Source: JANYHF01 sp963732765 (GTDB taxonomy: Bacteria; Pseudomonadota; Alphaproteobacteria; Rhizobiales; Hyphomicrobiaceae). Taken from it: a stretch of DNA of 64,000 bases. Of the stretch, positions 8,032-16,133 are shown piece by piece. Each line of letters starts with the position of its first letter. The first letter of the stretch is position 1. The stretch lies in NCBI GenBank assembly GCA_963732765.1, contig CAVTAS010000010.1, positions 310,001 to 374,000 on the forward strand, written 5' to 3'. Position numbers and translations under genes: made by a program. The notes under the pieces were generated by a model. It was not told where the DNA came from. It did not search any database and worked only from the letters and a program-made list of their open reading frames with translations.

Positions 8032-9669
8032 ATGACCGACACCGACCTACTACTGCCAGCGTCCGACCCCATAAGCCTGGGCGGAGCACCGCTGGGCCGG
8101 CTGCTTGACGAGATCGCCCGGCGGCGTACCTTCGCGATCATTTCGCATCCTGACGCCGGCAAAACCACGCTGACCGAGAAGCTGCTGCTGTTCGGCGGCG
8201 CCATTCAGCTCGCTGGCCAGGTCAAGGCCAAGCGCGACAAGCGCACCACCCGCTCGGACTGGATGGCCATCGAGCAGGCGCGCGGCATCTCGGTCGCGAC
8301 CTCCGTCATGACCTTCGAATATGCCGGCGCGGTGTTCAATCTGCTCGATACGCCGGGCCACGAGGACTTTTCCGACCACACCTATCGCACCCTGACGGCG
8401 GTGGATTCCGCCATCATGGTGATCGATGCTGCACGCGGTATCGAGGCGCGGACGCGAAAACTGTTCGAGATCTGCCGGTTGCGGGACATTCCCATCATCA
8501 CCTTCATCAACAAGATGGATCGCGATGGTCGCGAGCCGCTGGAGCTGCTCGACGAGATCGAAAAGACCCTGGCCCTCGATACCGCTCCGATGGTCTGGCC
8601 AATGGGGCGGGGCCGTGATTTCCGCGGCACCTACGATCTGGTGACGCCGGGCGTGCGGCAGATCGATCGCAACGATGCGGGCACGTCGGTTTCGGGACCG
8701 GACGATCCGCGCATTGCCGAACTAATGCGGCCTGAGGATGTGGACCCGTGGCGCGCTGAGATGCAGCTGGTGCAGGGGGCCTGCGGCGCCTTTGACCTCG
8801 AAGCGTTCCGGCACGGCGCGCTGACGCCGGTGTTCTTCGGCAGCGCCTTGCGCAATTTCGGGGTCAAGGATCTGCTCGACGCGCTGATCGCCTATGCGCC
8901 TGCGCCGCGCAGCCAGACAGCCTCCACACGGACCATCGAAGCGGACGAGCCGGCCATGACCGGGCTGGTATTCAAGATCCAAGCCAACATGGACCCCAAT
9001 CACCGCGACCGCATCGCCTTCATGCGGGTGTGCTCGGGCCGCCTGACGCGGGGCATGAAGGTGAGGATCGTGCGCTCGGGCAAAACGGTTGTTCTGCAAG
9101 CGCCGCAGTTCTTCTTTGCCCAGGACCGGTCAGTGGCCGAAGAGGCCTTTGCCGGCGACATCGTGGGCTTGCCGAACAAAGGCGTACTGCGGATCGGGGA
9201 TACGGTCACCGAGGGTGAGGAACTCTCCTTCGTGGGTATCCCGAGTTTCGCGCCGGAGATCCTGCGCCGGGTGCGGCTGGCCGATGCGATCCGGGCCAAG
9301 AAACTGCGTGAGGCGCTCAACGAGATGGCCGAGGAGGGCGCCGTGCAGTTGTTCTCGCCCCTCGACGGCTCGCCGCCGCTCGTCGGCGTTATCGGCGCCT
9401 TGCAGCTCGACGTGCTCGAGGACCGCCTGCGCAACGAATACGGGCTCCCGATCGCCTTCGAGGCGGCCGCGCATAGCACCATCCGCTGGATCTCCACCAA
9501 GGACCCGGCCGCGCTCGCCCGCTTCATCACGGGCAAACGCTCCTCGGTGGCGCTCGATCTGGATGGCGATCATGTCTTCCTGGCGACGTCGGACTTCGAC
9601 GTGCAATGGACGACAAATCACAATCCGGAGGTGAGTTTCACCGACATCAAGACCTCGACGGCGAAGTAG
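8032..9669 (+). CDS. prfC: Peptide chain release factor 3
   Basis: RF3 is a translational GTPase that recycles RF1/RF2 from the ribosome after peptide release. The 545-residue length is normal for the family. The G1 P-loop is visible as SHPDAGKTTLTEK near residues 39-51, followed by the switch segment with RGISVATSVMTF, the G3 box DTPGHEDFSDHTYR and the G4 box NKMD. The C-terminal half has the RF3-type domains II and III, ending in a stretch resembling the family tail (FLATSDFDVQWT). ATG 8032 is preceded by AAAGG at suitable spacing. The gene stands alone, with a repeat element downstream. It is distinguished from EF-G by its length and by the sequence around the G boxes. Confidence 0.95.
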   Translation: MTDTDLLLPASDPISLGGAPLGRLLDEIARRRTFAIISHPDAGKTTLTEKLLLFGGAIQLAGQVKAKRDKRTTRSDWMAIEQARGISVATSVMTFEYAGAVFNLLDTPGHEDFSDHTYRTLTAVDSAIMVIDAARGIEARTRKLFEICRLRDIPIITFINKMDRDGREPLELLDEIEKTLALDTAPMVWPMGRGRDFRGTYDLVTPGVRQIDRNDAGTSVSGPDDPRIAELMRPEDVDPWRAEMQLVQGACGAFDLEAFRHGALTPVFFGSALRNFGVKDLLDALIAYAPAPRSQTASTRTIEADEPAMTGLVFKIQANMDPNHRDRIAFMRVCSGRLTRGMKVRIVRSGKTVVLQAPQFFFAQDRSVAEEAFAGDIVGLPNKGVLRIGDTVTEGEELSFVGIPSFAPEILRRVRLADAIRAKKLREALNEMAEEGAVQLFSPLDGSPPLVGVIGALQLDVLEDRLRNEYGLPIAFEAAAHSTIRWISTKDPAALARFITGKRSSVALDLDGDHVFLATSDFDVQWTTNHNPEVSFTDIKTSTAK

Positions 9670-9734
9670 GTGTTCAGCAATGCGCTTGACCGGGCCATTG
9701 AGGGGGAAATGCTGAGACACGAGCAGACCCAAAC

Positions 9735-9887
9735 CTCGTCATACCCGCGTAGGCGGGTATCCATGCAAGTCGAGGGCGGTCTCACGTGTCGACACAAAAC
9801 GCAAGCTGTACCAGGCGTTTCCGTGGTGCTCACGAGAGTGCCGTACCATCGACATGCATGGATACCCGCCTACGCGGGTATGACGAG
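9735..9887. repeat. Paired inverted repeat element (BIME-like), copy 1
   Basis: Two 33-bp copies of a palindromic REP-like sequence face each other at 9735-9767 and 9855-9887, with core CGTCATACCCGCGTAGGCGG on the left and its reverse complement on the right. Each arm is itself a short hairpin (CCCGC GTA GGCGGG). The interior of about 87 bp is not shared with the other two copies in the window, although total lengths are almost identical. Confidence 0.85.
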
Positions 9888-9993
9888 AATTGCGGTGCCA
9901 TTCGCAGTGCGCCCGTCGTGGTATGCGGACAGACCTTGAGGCGTGGACGGACGGGTGCGTTGCGAGGCGCCCCTTCGCCAAAGCCAACAATCG

Positions 9994-10443
9994 TCAGGTC
10001 GCGATGATCACGCCCTTTTTCAGCAGGAAGCAGCCGTAGGGGCGGAACTCGCTGGTACGCAGCACGGCAAAAGCCTTGGCGGCCGCGGCGTAGAAGGCGA
10101 AGCGCTCCAGGCTGGCCATCGCGATCTTGCGCCCCTCGGCGGCCTCGCACAGTCGATGCACCTCCTCGAACATCGGCAGCACTTTTTCCGGATGGTCGAC
10201 CACCTGCATGCGCGTGACCGGCGCAGGCACGAAGGTATCGAGCGGGAACACCGTCAGCACGGCCGCTACCGCTTGCGGAATATCCAGCCCCGGCGCCTCG
10301 ATGATGCGGCCCGACACCGTCTGCTTGGCGATGGTGCCGGCGGGATGGTTGGCGTCGCAGATCAGCAGATCCTCGCCGTGGCCCATGGATTTAAGCGCCC
10401 ACAGCAGGTCGGCCGAGAGGTGGGGGTGGAGATTTTTCAGCAT
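9994..10443 (-). CDS. RbsD/FucU family sugar mutarotase
   Basis: Members of this family catalyse the alpha/beta anomer or pyranose/furanose interconversion of sugars such as fucose and ribose. The N-terminus MLKNLHPHLSADLLWAL and the following MGHGEDLLICDANHPA are hallmark FucU/RbsD sequence, with the His and Asp residues expected at the active site. The product is 149 residues, matching the family. ATG 10443 is chosen over an upstream in-frame ATG because the upstream extension would be encoded by the adjacent repeat element. The closer resemblance is to FucU (L-fucose mutarotase) rather than RbsD, but the substrate cannot be assigned. It is followed upstream by a PhyH dioxygenase on the same strand and is bracketed by repeat elements on both sides. 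Confidence 0.85.
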   Translation of the reverse strand: MLKNLHPHLSADLLWALKSMGHGEDLLICDANHPAGTIAKQTVSGRIIEAPGLDIPQAVAAVLTVFPLDTFVPAPVTRMQVVDHPEKVLPMFEEVHRLCEAAEGRKIAMASLERFAFYAAAAKAFAVLRTSEFRPYGCFLLKKGVIIAT

Positions 10444-10504
10444 ACAGCTGGAGTTCCGTTCGTCTGGTCGGAATTGAACTGAAAAAGTCGCAATCGATAC
10501 GCTT

Positions 10505-10656
10505 TCGTCATTCCCGCGAAGGCGGGAATCCATGCAGGCCAAAGGAAAGGTTCACGCTCGATAGCGGGAATGCGCTCATGGACTGGCGCCGTCAGTGGGT
10601 CACTATCTGGGCGCTCCTCAGGCATGCAAGGATACCCGCCTTCGCGGGTATGACGA
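10505..10656. repeat. Paired inverted repeat element (BIME-like), copy 2
   Basis: Arms at 10505-10536 and 10625-10656 carry the same REP-like hairpin as copy 1, in the version with core CGTCATTCCCGCGAAGGCGG. The element is 152 bp and fills the gap between the FucU-like gene and the PhyH gene. Its interior does not match copy 1. Confidence 0.85.
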
Positions 10657-10659
10657 AAA

Positions 10660-11547
10660 CTAAGCCCACCACCCCGCCGCCTTATGCCCAGCGCCGGCCG
10701 ATTTCATCTGCGCGGCTTCCAGCGCGGCCAACGGCTCAATGTCCATCAGGAACCGTTGCGCCGGGCTCATCCGCTTGTACAACTCTTCGGTCAGATACTG
10801 GCGCTGCACCAGCTGCTGGGGCAGATCGCGCCGGGTGTAGGTGAGATGCAGCACACGCCGCTTCTTGCCGCTGATGTTCCTGGTGCCGCCGTGCCACATG
10901 GAGGAGTTGATGATCACCACCGATCCCTTGGGCACCTCAACCAGCACTTCGCCGGGATAGGGCGCCGCCAGATCTTTGGGCACGCGCGCGGCCTCTTCGG
11001 GCGTCGGCGGGCTGGGCTCCCAGTCGCCGCGGTTGACGGCCGGCACATTGATCGGCTGCCACTTGTGCGAGCCGGGCACCACGCGCGTCGGGCCGTTATC
11101 GAGAGTCATGTCGTCGAAGGTGACGATGGCGTTCGACACCCACCAGTCGTCGTCGAACTTCTTGGGCACGTCGACATGCATGTCCTGATGGCCCTTGCCC
11201 TTCTCGGGGTTGCGCAGGTTGGCGCCATGCAGCTTGAACTCGCCCAACAGATGCGCCGAGGCCGCCAGCAGCGGGCGGATTTCCAGGCAGCGGTCATAGA
11301 CCGTGGTCTTGTTGTAGATGTTGGAGACGCGCGGCGCGCCGGGCTCCACATGCACCTCGTGGCCGCCCTTGTCGGCGCCTTCGGCGGCATGCAGACGGTC
11401 GAACTCCTCCGCCATCTCGGCGCATTCGGCCGCGCTGAACACGCCGGTGCGGACGTAGAAACCGTTGTCGTCCAGCTGGCGGCGCTCGTCGTCGGTGAAG
11501 TCGGCTGGTGTGACGCCCAGTTCGCGCAGGGCCTGCTTGGTGTACAT
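10660..11547 (-). CDS. Phytanoyl-CoA dioxygenase (PhyH) family protein
   Basis: This 295-residue protein belongs to the Fe(II)/2-oxoglutarate oxygenases of the PhyH family. The iron ligands are visible: HQDMHVD at 120-126 gives the HxD pair, and the distal His is H219 in SMWHGGTRN. A 2-oxoglutarate-binding Arg is likely R230/R231 (KKRRVLHLTY). The typical NGPTRVVPGSHKW loop lies at 151-163. ATG 11547 has GGGAGG about eight bases upstream. Members hydroxylate very diverse small molecules, so the substrate is unknown. It shares a 132-bp intergenic region with the divergent hydrolase gene and may form a catabolic group with it and the FucU-like gene. The stop codon lies 4 bp from a repeat element. 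Confidence 0.88.
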   Translation of the reverse strand: MYTKQALRELGVTPADFTDDERRQLDDNGFYVRTGVFSAAECAEMAEEFDRLHAAEGADKGGHEVHVEPGAPRVSNIYNKTTVYDRCLEIRPLLAASAHLLGEFKLHGANLRNPEKGKGHQDMHVDVPKKFDDDWWVSNAIVTFDDMTLDNGPTRVVPGSHKWQPINVPAVNRGDWEPSPPTPEEAARVPKDLAAPYPGEVLVEVPKGSVVIINSSMWHGGTRNISGKKRRVLHLTYTRRDLPQQLVQRQYLTEELYKRMSPAQRFLMDIEPLAALEAAQMKSAGAGHKAAGWWA

Positions 11548-11679
11548 GCGATGCCTCCCGGACCATTATTGCTGTTGATTGAGGTCAAGAGTAGCAGCGC
11601 TGCGCTCACATGCAATATCGGCGTTGGCCACTTTGCATCATTGCGCTAATGACCCGCGCAGGACCAGCCAGACGGATAC

Positions 11680-12591
11680 ATGACGCGCATGACCACCCTC
11701 GCACCCCTGGGCGAAACACTGCGCATCCTGCGCCCAGCGCCCAACGTCTTCGCTTTCTACGACGGCCGCGTTCCCGGCGTGCGGGCGTACTCCGGCGAGA
11801 CCAACTGGGTCGATGATGGCGCCTTTTCGCTGGGCATCGCCAGCTACGCAGTGGTCGATGGCACCGAGGCGCTGGTCTACGACACGCACATCTCCGTCGC
11901 GCACGCGCGCATCATCCGCGAAACCCTCGTGAAGGCGGGCGTGCGCAATATCCGCGTCGTGCTCAGCCACTGGCACCTCGACCATATCGCCGGCAACGCC
12001 GTGTTCTCCGATTGCGAAATCATCGCCCACCGCTGGACCTTTGACGCCATGACCCTGCACAAGGCCGCGATCGAGGCGGGCACGCGCGACGGACTGCCCG
12101 CGATCAAGCCGCTCATTCTGCCGCTGACGCTGTTCGACGACGAACTGGAGCTGACAGTGGGACGCCTCCCCGTCAGCCTGCGCCATGTCGATATCCACAG
12201 CCGCGACGGGACGATGCTCGTCTTACCGGATCAAGAGCTGCTGCTGGCGGGCGATGCGCTGGAAGACACCGTCACTTATGTGTCCGAACCCCAGGGCATG
12301 GAAAACCATCTCAACGATCTCGCCCGCATGAGCTGGTGGCAGGTCGAGACCATCCTGCCCAACCATGGCGCGCCCGAGCGGATCGCGGCTGGCGGCTACG
12401 ACAAGGGTCTGATCACGGCGACGCAGCTCTATACCGAGCGGCTGCTGGAGTGCCGGTCCTCGGAGATCTACCGGCACCAGACCCTGGCCCAGTTCGTCGC
12501 CGACGAGGTGACGCGCGGCTGGATCGGCTATTTCGCGCCCTATGAGGCGGTGCACCGCGAGAACCTCGCCAAGGTGCTGGCTGGCAATTGA
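11680..12591 (+). CDS. Metallo-beta-lactamase-fold hydrolase
   Basis: The 303-residue product has the MBL metal motif HxHxDH as H97-W-H99-L-D101-H102, then a probable third ligand H173 (VDIHSRDG) and Asp192 (LLLAGDAL), so a dinuclear zinc site is complete. The family includes glyoxalase II, lactonases and many unassigned hydrolases; nothing here fixes the substrate. No signal peptide is seen, so the enzyme is probably cytoplasmic. It is transcribed divergently from the PhyH gene, which suggests shared regulation. A second in-frame ATG three codons in (11689) is an alternative start; neither has a strong ribosome site. Confidence 0.85.
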   Translation: MTRMTTLAPLGETLRILRPAPNVFAFYDGRVPGVRAYSGETNWVDDGAFSLGIASYAVVDGTEALVYDTHISVAHARIIRETLVKAGVRNIRVVLSHWHLDHIAGNAVFSDCEIIAHRWTFDAMTLHKAAIEAGTRDGLPAIKPLILPLTLFDDELELTVGRLPVSLRHVDIHSRDGTMLVLPDQELLLAGDALEDTVTYVSEPQGMENHLNDLARMSWWQVETILPNHGAPERIAAGGYDKGLITATQLYTERLLECRSSEIYRHQTLAQFVADEVTRGWIGYFAPYEAVHRENLAKVLAGN

Positions 12592-12600
12592 CGGGATCGA

Positions 12601-12625
12601 TTGGTAGGGGCGACCCACGGTTCCC
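12601..12625 (+). repeat. Half-copy of a GTAGGGGCG repeat
   Basis: TTGGTAGGGGCGACCCACGG followed by TTCCC resembles the arm of the 88-bp inverted repeat at 49053-49140 and the short palindrome at 57205-57226. No matching inverted arm is visible nearby, so it looks like a solitary or decayed copy between the hydrolase and yicC. Confidence 0.5.
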
Positions 12626-12738
12626 CCTACATCACTGCGTCCGCCCGTACAACCTCACCGCCGCTCTTCGCGTTGCGATCACCGCTGGCCATGGTCTAAG
12701 GTCCGCGCCAACTCTGGAACAAGGACGCGTCGCACCCG

Positions 12739-13626
12739 ATGCCACTGAAAAGCATGACCGGATTTGCCCGCAGCCAGGGGGCGCTGGGCAGCGTGAGCTG
12801 GCAATGGGAGGTGCGCAGCGTCAACGGCAAGTCGCTGGATGTGCGGCTGCGCACGCCGCCGGGATCAGAGGCGCTGGACGGGCCGGCACGCGAGCTGGTG
12901 ACCAAGCGGTTGGCTCGTGGCAGCGTTACGGCCAATCTCAACCTGACGCGCCAGGGATCGGCAACCATCATCCGCCTCAACGAGCCGGCGCTAATGCAAG
13001 TCAACGCCGCCGTGCAGCGCGCCGCCGAACTCACGCGCGCCGCCCCCCCGACGCTGGACGGCATCCTGGCCCTGCGCGGCGTCCTCGAAGTGGTCGAAGG
13101 CGAGGAACCCGAGGGCGAGCAGGCTTTGCGCAACGCCGCGATCCTGGCCAGCCTGACGGCGGCGCTCGACGCGCTGGTCACCGACCGTGGCCGCGAGGGC
13201 GAACGCCTGGCGCGCACCTTTGCTGCACAACTCGACGAGATCGAGACTTTGACGCTGGCCGCCGAACGCGCTCCGCAACGCTCCCCTGAAAAGATCGCCG
13301 CCCGCCTGCGCGATCAGGTCGACCGTCTGTTCGCCGCCAGTGCTCAATTTGATCGTGAAAAACTGCACCAGGAGGCCATGCTGCTGGCCGTGAAGGCGGA
13401 TGTGGAAGAGGAAGTGGCGCGCTTGAAGTCGCATATCGCCGAAGCGCGTGTGCTTATTGCGTCGAGTGAACCAGTCGGCCGCAAGCTGGACTTCCTCACC
13501 CAGGAGTTCATGCGCGAGGCCAATACGCTGTGCTCCAAGGCCATCGACATCGAGGTCACGCGCATTGGCCTTGCGCTGAAGGCCGTGATCGATCAATTGC
13601 GCGAGCAAGTGCAGAACATCGAGTGA
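12739..13626 (+). CDS. yicC: YicC family endoribonuclease-like protein
   Basis: The N-terminus MPLKSMTGFARSQG is the YicC signature, followed by WEVRSVNGKSLDVRLR, also highly conserved. The 295-residue length fits. The C-terminal half (DUF1732-type) contains LDFLTQEFMREANTLCSKA, the other family hallmark. YicC proteins are stress-linked RNases or RNase-associated factors; E. coli YicC has been reported to act on small RNA. It is immediately followed by gmk (6 bp gap), a pairing common in Proteobacteria, so the two are co-transcribed. The ATG at 12739 begins the conserved motif. Confidence 0.93.
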   Translation: MPLKSMTGFARSQGALGSVSWQWEVRSVNGKSLDVRLRTPPGSEALDGPARELVTKRLARGSVTANLNLTRQGSATIIRLNEPALMQVNAAVQRAAELTRAAPPTLDGILALRGVLEVVEGEEPEGEQALRNAAILASLTAALDALVTDRGREGERLARTFAAQLDEIETLTLAAERAPQRSPEKIAARLRDQVDRLFAASAQFDREKLHQEAMLLAVKADVEEEVARLKSHIAEARVLIASSEPVGRKLDFLTQEFMREANTLCSKAIDIEVTRIGLALKAVIDQLREQVQNIE

Positions 13627-13632
13627 TGTGAC

Positions 13633-14289
13633 ATGCCTCTGACCCTCAAACGCCGTGGCGTGATGTTCGTTCTGTCGTCTCCCTCCGGGGCCGGCAAGAC
13701 GACCCTGTCGCATATGCTGATGGAGGCCGATCCGGCGGTCGAGTTTTCGGTCTCCGTGACCACCAGGGCCCAGCGCCCAGGCGAGCGCGACGGCATCGAC
13801 TATCATTTCATAACCCCGCAGGAATTCGACCGGCGCGTGGCCGCCAATGAGCTGCTGGAATGGGCCGAAGTCTTCGGCAACCGCTATGGCACGCCGCGCG
13901 CGCCCGTCGAGAGTGCGCTGGCGGCCGGCCGCGACGTGTTGTTCGACATCGATTGGCAGGGTACGCAGCAATTGCACGCCTCCTGCGCGGCCGACCTCGC
14001 GACCGTGTTCATTCTGCCCCCCTCGGGAGCTGCGTTAAAACAGCGCTTGTTGAAGCGGGGCCAGGACAGCGCCGAGGTGGTCGCGGGACGCATGTCCAAG
14101 GCGGCGGGCGAGATCAGTCATTGGACGGAGTATGATTACGTCTTCGTCAACGAGGATCTGGAGGCGAGTCTGCTGACGGTGCGCGCGATCCTGGCCGCCG
14201 AGCGGCTGCGCCGGGAGCGGCGGCTGGAGGATCTGACGGCCCTGGTGGCCAGGCTGGATCGGGAGTTGGCGGGGTTGGGGGGTGACTAA
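13633..14289 (+). CDS. gmk: Guanylate kinase
   Basis: Guanylate kinase phosphorylates GMP to GDP with ATP. The P-loop SSPSGAGKTTLS is near residues 15-26. The GMP-binding region follows (SVSVTTRAQRPGERDGIDYHF), with FEWAEV-like EWAEVFGNRYGTP and DIDWQGTQQL for the nucleotide fold. The product is 218 residues, as usual. It forms an operon with yicC directly upstream. The gene precedes a change to a lower-GC module (the TetR group). Confidence 0.96.
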   Translation: MPLTLKRRGVMFVLSSPSGAGKTTLSHMLMEADPAVEFSVSVTTRAQRPGERDGIDYHFITPQEFDRRVAANELLEWAEVFGNRYGTPRAPVESALAAGRDVLFDIDWQGTQQLHASCAADLATVFILPPSGAALKQRLLKRGQDSAEVVAGRMSKAAGEISHWTEYDYVFVNEDLEASLLTVRAILAAERLRRERRLEDLTALVARLDRELAGLGGD

Positions 14290-14403
14290 GACAGTGATTA
14301 AGCGGTCGTCGGTCAGAGTTATCCGGGGCTCTTCAACATCGACGCGAGTGCCCCCTATAGCTCTGAGACTCCCGCGCGCAATTGCAGGTGCCCAATGTTT
14401 TCA

Positions 14404-14438
14404 TTGACAACATACAATCAAATGATTACACTGTAAAC
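14404..14438 (+). promoter_or_regulatory. Predicted sigma-70 promoter with overlapping palindrome for the TetR gene
   Basis: TTGACA (14404-14409) and TACACT (14427-14432) are separated by 17 bp, a near-consensus pair in an otherwise GC-rich genome. A perfect 11-bp palindrome, TTACACTGTAA, at 14426-14436 overlaps the -10 box and could be the operator for autorepression. The expected start of transcription falls at or beside the ATG at 14439, so the message may be leaderless; there is no ribosome-binding site. This is a prediction from sequence only. Confidence 0.55.
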
Positions 14439-14984
14439 ATGGTGTCGAGAAGGCCTGCTTATCATCACGGCGACCTTCGCAGCGCAGCGCTGGAAGAGGG
14501 GTTGCGTTTACTTGAGTTGGGGGATGTCGATAGCGTCAGCCTGCGAGAAATCGCGCGCAATGTCGGCGTCAGTGTAACGGCGCTGTATCGGCATTACCCC
14601 GATAAACAGTCATTGCTGAACGCGTTGGCAAACGAGGGATTGAACCAACTCGCTCAAGCGCAGCGGGCCGCTATGGAGCGCGCGGGCGGGGACATGTCCG
14701 GTTTTAATGCCTCGGGTCGCGCATATGTGCGTTTTTCCTTGGCGAAACCAGCCCTTTTCAGACTGATAATAACGTGCGGAACGGCCGAAGGGAGCAGCGC
14801 GATGAAACTCCTGTTGGACACGATTGCGGACCTTGCGCCGATGCAGGCGACAGCATTTGAACGAAAGGTTTATGCCATGCGCGCCTGGTCCATGGTCCAC
14901 GGATTGGCGACTTTAATGCTCGATGGCGTGGTGCCGAAAGACGAGGCGCTGATCGACGGCGTCATAGACGGTGACACATTGTAG
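14439..14984 (+). CDS. TetR family transcriptional regulator
   Basis: The 181-residue product has an N-terminal TetR helix-turn-helix: RRPAYHHGDLRSAALE leads into LREIARNVGVSVTALYRHY, the recognition helix with the conserved Y-RHY. The C-terminal part is a ligand-sensing domain with FSLAKPALFRLI, resembling the TetR_C_33 (WHG) type. ATG 14439 is preferred over an upstream start at 14382 because the promoter and operator-like palindrome lie between them. It sits 39 bp upstream of two membrane-protein genes on the same strand, which are its likely targets. Base composition is visibly less GC-rich than gmk. The inducer is unknown. Confidence 0.88.
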   Translation: MVSRRPAYHHGDLRSAALEEGLRLLELGDVDSVSLREIARNVGVSVTALYRHYPDKQSLLNALANEGLNQLAQAQRAAMERAGGDMSGFNASGRAYVRFSLAKPALFRLIITCGTAEGSSAMKLLLDTIADLAPMQATAFERKVYAMRAWSMVHGLATLMLDGVVPKDEALIDGVIDGDTL

Positions 14985-15023
14985 TTGGCGCAATGAGCGC
15001 CTGGAAACGCTTGGGAGATCGAT

Positions 15024-15386
15024 GTGCTGTTTGTAGTGATGAAGGCCACGCTGATCATTCTGATCGGCATCTATGCGATGCGAGCGAGTTCCGTAGTTTT
15101 CCATCGTGAACCGTTTCACCCGCTGATGCTTGTTGCAGCCTTAGCGTTTGCTGTTTCGCTCGCGGCCTTTCACGTTCCGCCGACCGCACCCGGCGCATGG
15201 TCGGCTGTACTGGCACTGCTATGCATGGTTGGCGTCGTCGCCAACGCCTTACTCTACGCAAGGCCAGATGAGGCGCATGGAACACCAACAAGTCTGACAT
15301 TCAGCGCCGTCAGTGTCGTCGGCTGGGCTATTGTCGGCGTCTATTCCACGCTGGTCGCGATTGGCAGCCTGCCGCCGACTGTCTAA
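15024..15386 (+). CDS. Small four-helix membrane protein, paralogue A
   Basis: This 120-residue hydrophobic protein has about four predicted transmembrane segments and no recognised family. The GTG start at 15024 is supported in two ways: GGGAG lies six bases upstream, and its first residues MLFVVMKATLIILIGIY align without gaps to MLSTLAKSALVVMAGIY of the next gene. A shared FSAV-xx-GWA motif appears near the C-terminus of both. It lies directly downstream of the TetR gene and is presumably co-regulated. The role is unknown; a small membrane-stress or transport-accessory function would be a guess. Confidence 0.75.
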   Translation: MLFVVMKATLIILIGIYAMRASSVVFHREPFHPLMLVAALAFAVSLAAFHVPPTAPGAWSAVLALLCMVGVVANALLYARPDEAHGTPTSLTFSAVSVVGWAIVGVYSTLVAIGSLPPTV

Positions 15387-15409
15387 CTCTCAAAGGAGCG
15401 CGAACAATA

Positions 15410-15778
15410 ATGCTTAGTACTCTTGCAAAGTCTGCACTGGTTGTCATGGCGGGCATCTATGCGGTACGGGCCACCGATTGGATGGTTGGTGAGCCGTTTG
15501 ATCCGCTCTTTCTTCTTGCCGCCGCCGTATTCTGTCTCACTTTGGTGCTGTTCTATCGCATGCCGCGCCGGGCAGGGGGCTGGCTCTATAGCGTTGTGGC
15601 GCTCTGCCTGGTCGGGATGTGCGTCAATGGACTGCTGCTGTTTGTTCCCGATCCAGTGCACAACAATCAGACCAACGCGACGTTCAGTGCCGTCTGCATC
15701 GCCGGATGGGCCGGTGTTGCCCTCTACAATCTCGAGCTGCTGCGCAAAGGACGCGCGGTGTCCCCCGAAGCGATCTGA
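15410..15778 (+). CDS. Small four-helix membrane protein, paralogue B
   Basis: The 122-residue product is a tandem paralogue of the preceding gene, with the same four hydrophobic segments and the same EPF(D/H)PL motif after helix one (GEPFDPLF here, REPFHPLM there) and a late TFSAVCIAGWAG motif. ATG 15410 has AAGGAG upstream at good spacing. The gap to paralogue A is 23 bp, so they are one transcript. Pairs of homologous small membrane proteins often form hetero-oligomers (as in SMR-type exporters), but there is no sequence evidence for that family here. Confidence 0.75.
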   Translation: MLSTLAKSALVVMAGIYAVRATDWMVGEPFDPLFLLAAAVFCLTLVLFYRMPRRAGGWLYSVVALCLVGMCVNGLLLFVPDPVHNNQTNATFSAVCIAGWAGVALYNLELLRKGRAVSPEAI

Positions 15779-16133
15779 TCCAATGCAGCGGTAGACTCTG
15801 CAATCTATTTGCAGTCTGAGGTTCATTCCTGCGGCAGGCAGACTGGCTGCCACATCGCTCAGATAGTCCGCTTGGAGACAAGTGTTCAGACTCATTGATC
15901 TGGCTATGCGATTCATACAATTATACGCCGCTTGCTCCAGGAATGTCTGGCTCACGTTCTGAACTTCGCAATCGCGAAAGCGGTCATTGAATTGCCGGAA
16001 AAGAGCATTGCATAGCCATGCTAAAATCGGGCCGACTACAGAAGTTTGCTCCTTTTCCCATTCCGGATCAGAAGTTTGATATGTGGCCGACAAGAAAGGA
16101 TGGTGCCAGCGCGCCGCACGCTGCAGGAGTGCT
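15779..16133. other. Intergenic region between membrane-protein pair and rsmA
   Basis: This 355-bp stretch separates convergent genes and is relatively AT-rich. A minus-strand frame stays open through it and across paralogue B (15383-16153) but matches nothing I recognise and has no ribosome site, so I do not call it. No obvious hairpin plus T-run terminator was found. It may be residual DNA from the arrival of the TetR module. Confidence 0.4.

Noticed and set aside
9994..10542. Longer start for the FucU-like gene at 10542
   Set aside because: The extra 33 residues are encoded by a repeat element; the conserved family N-terminus begins at 10443.
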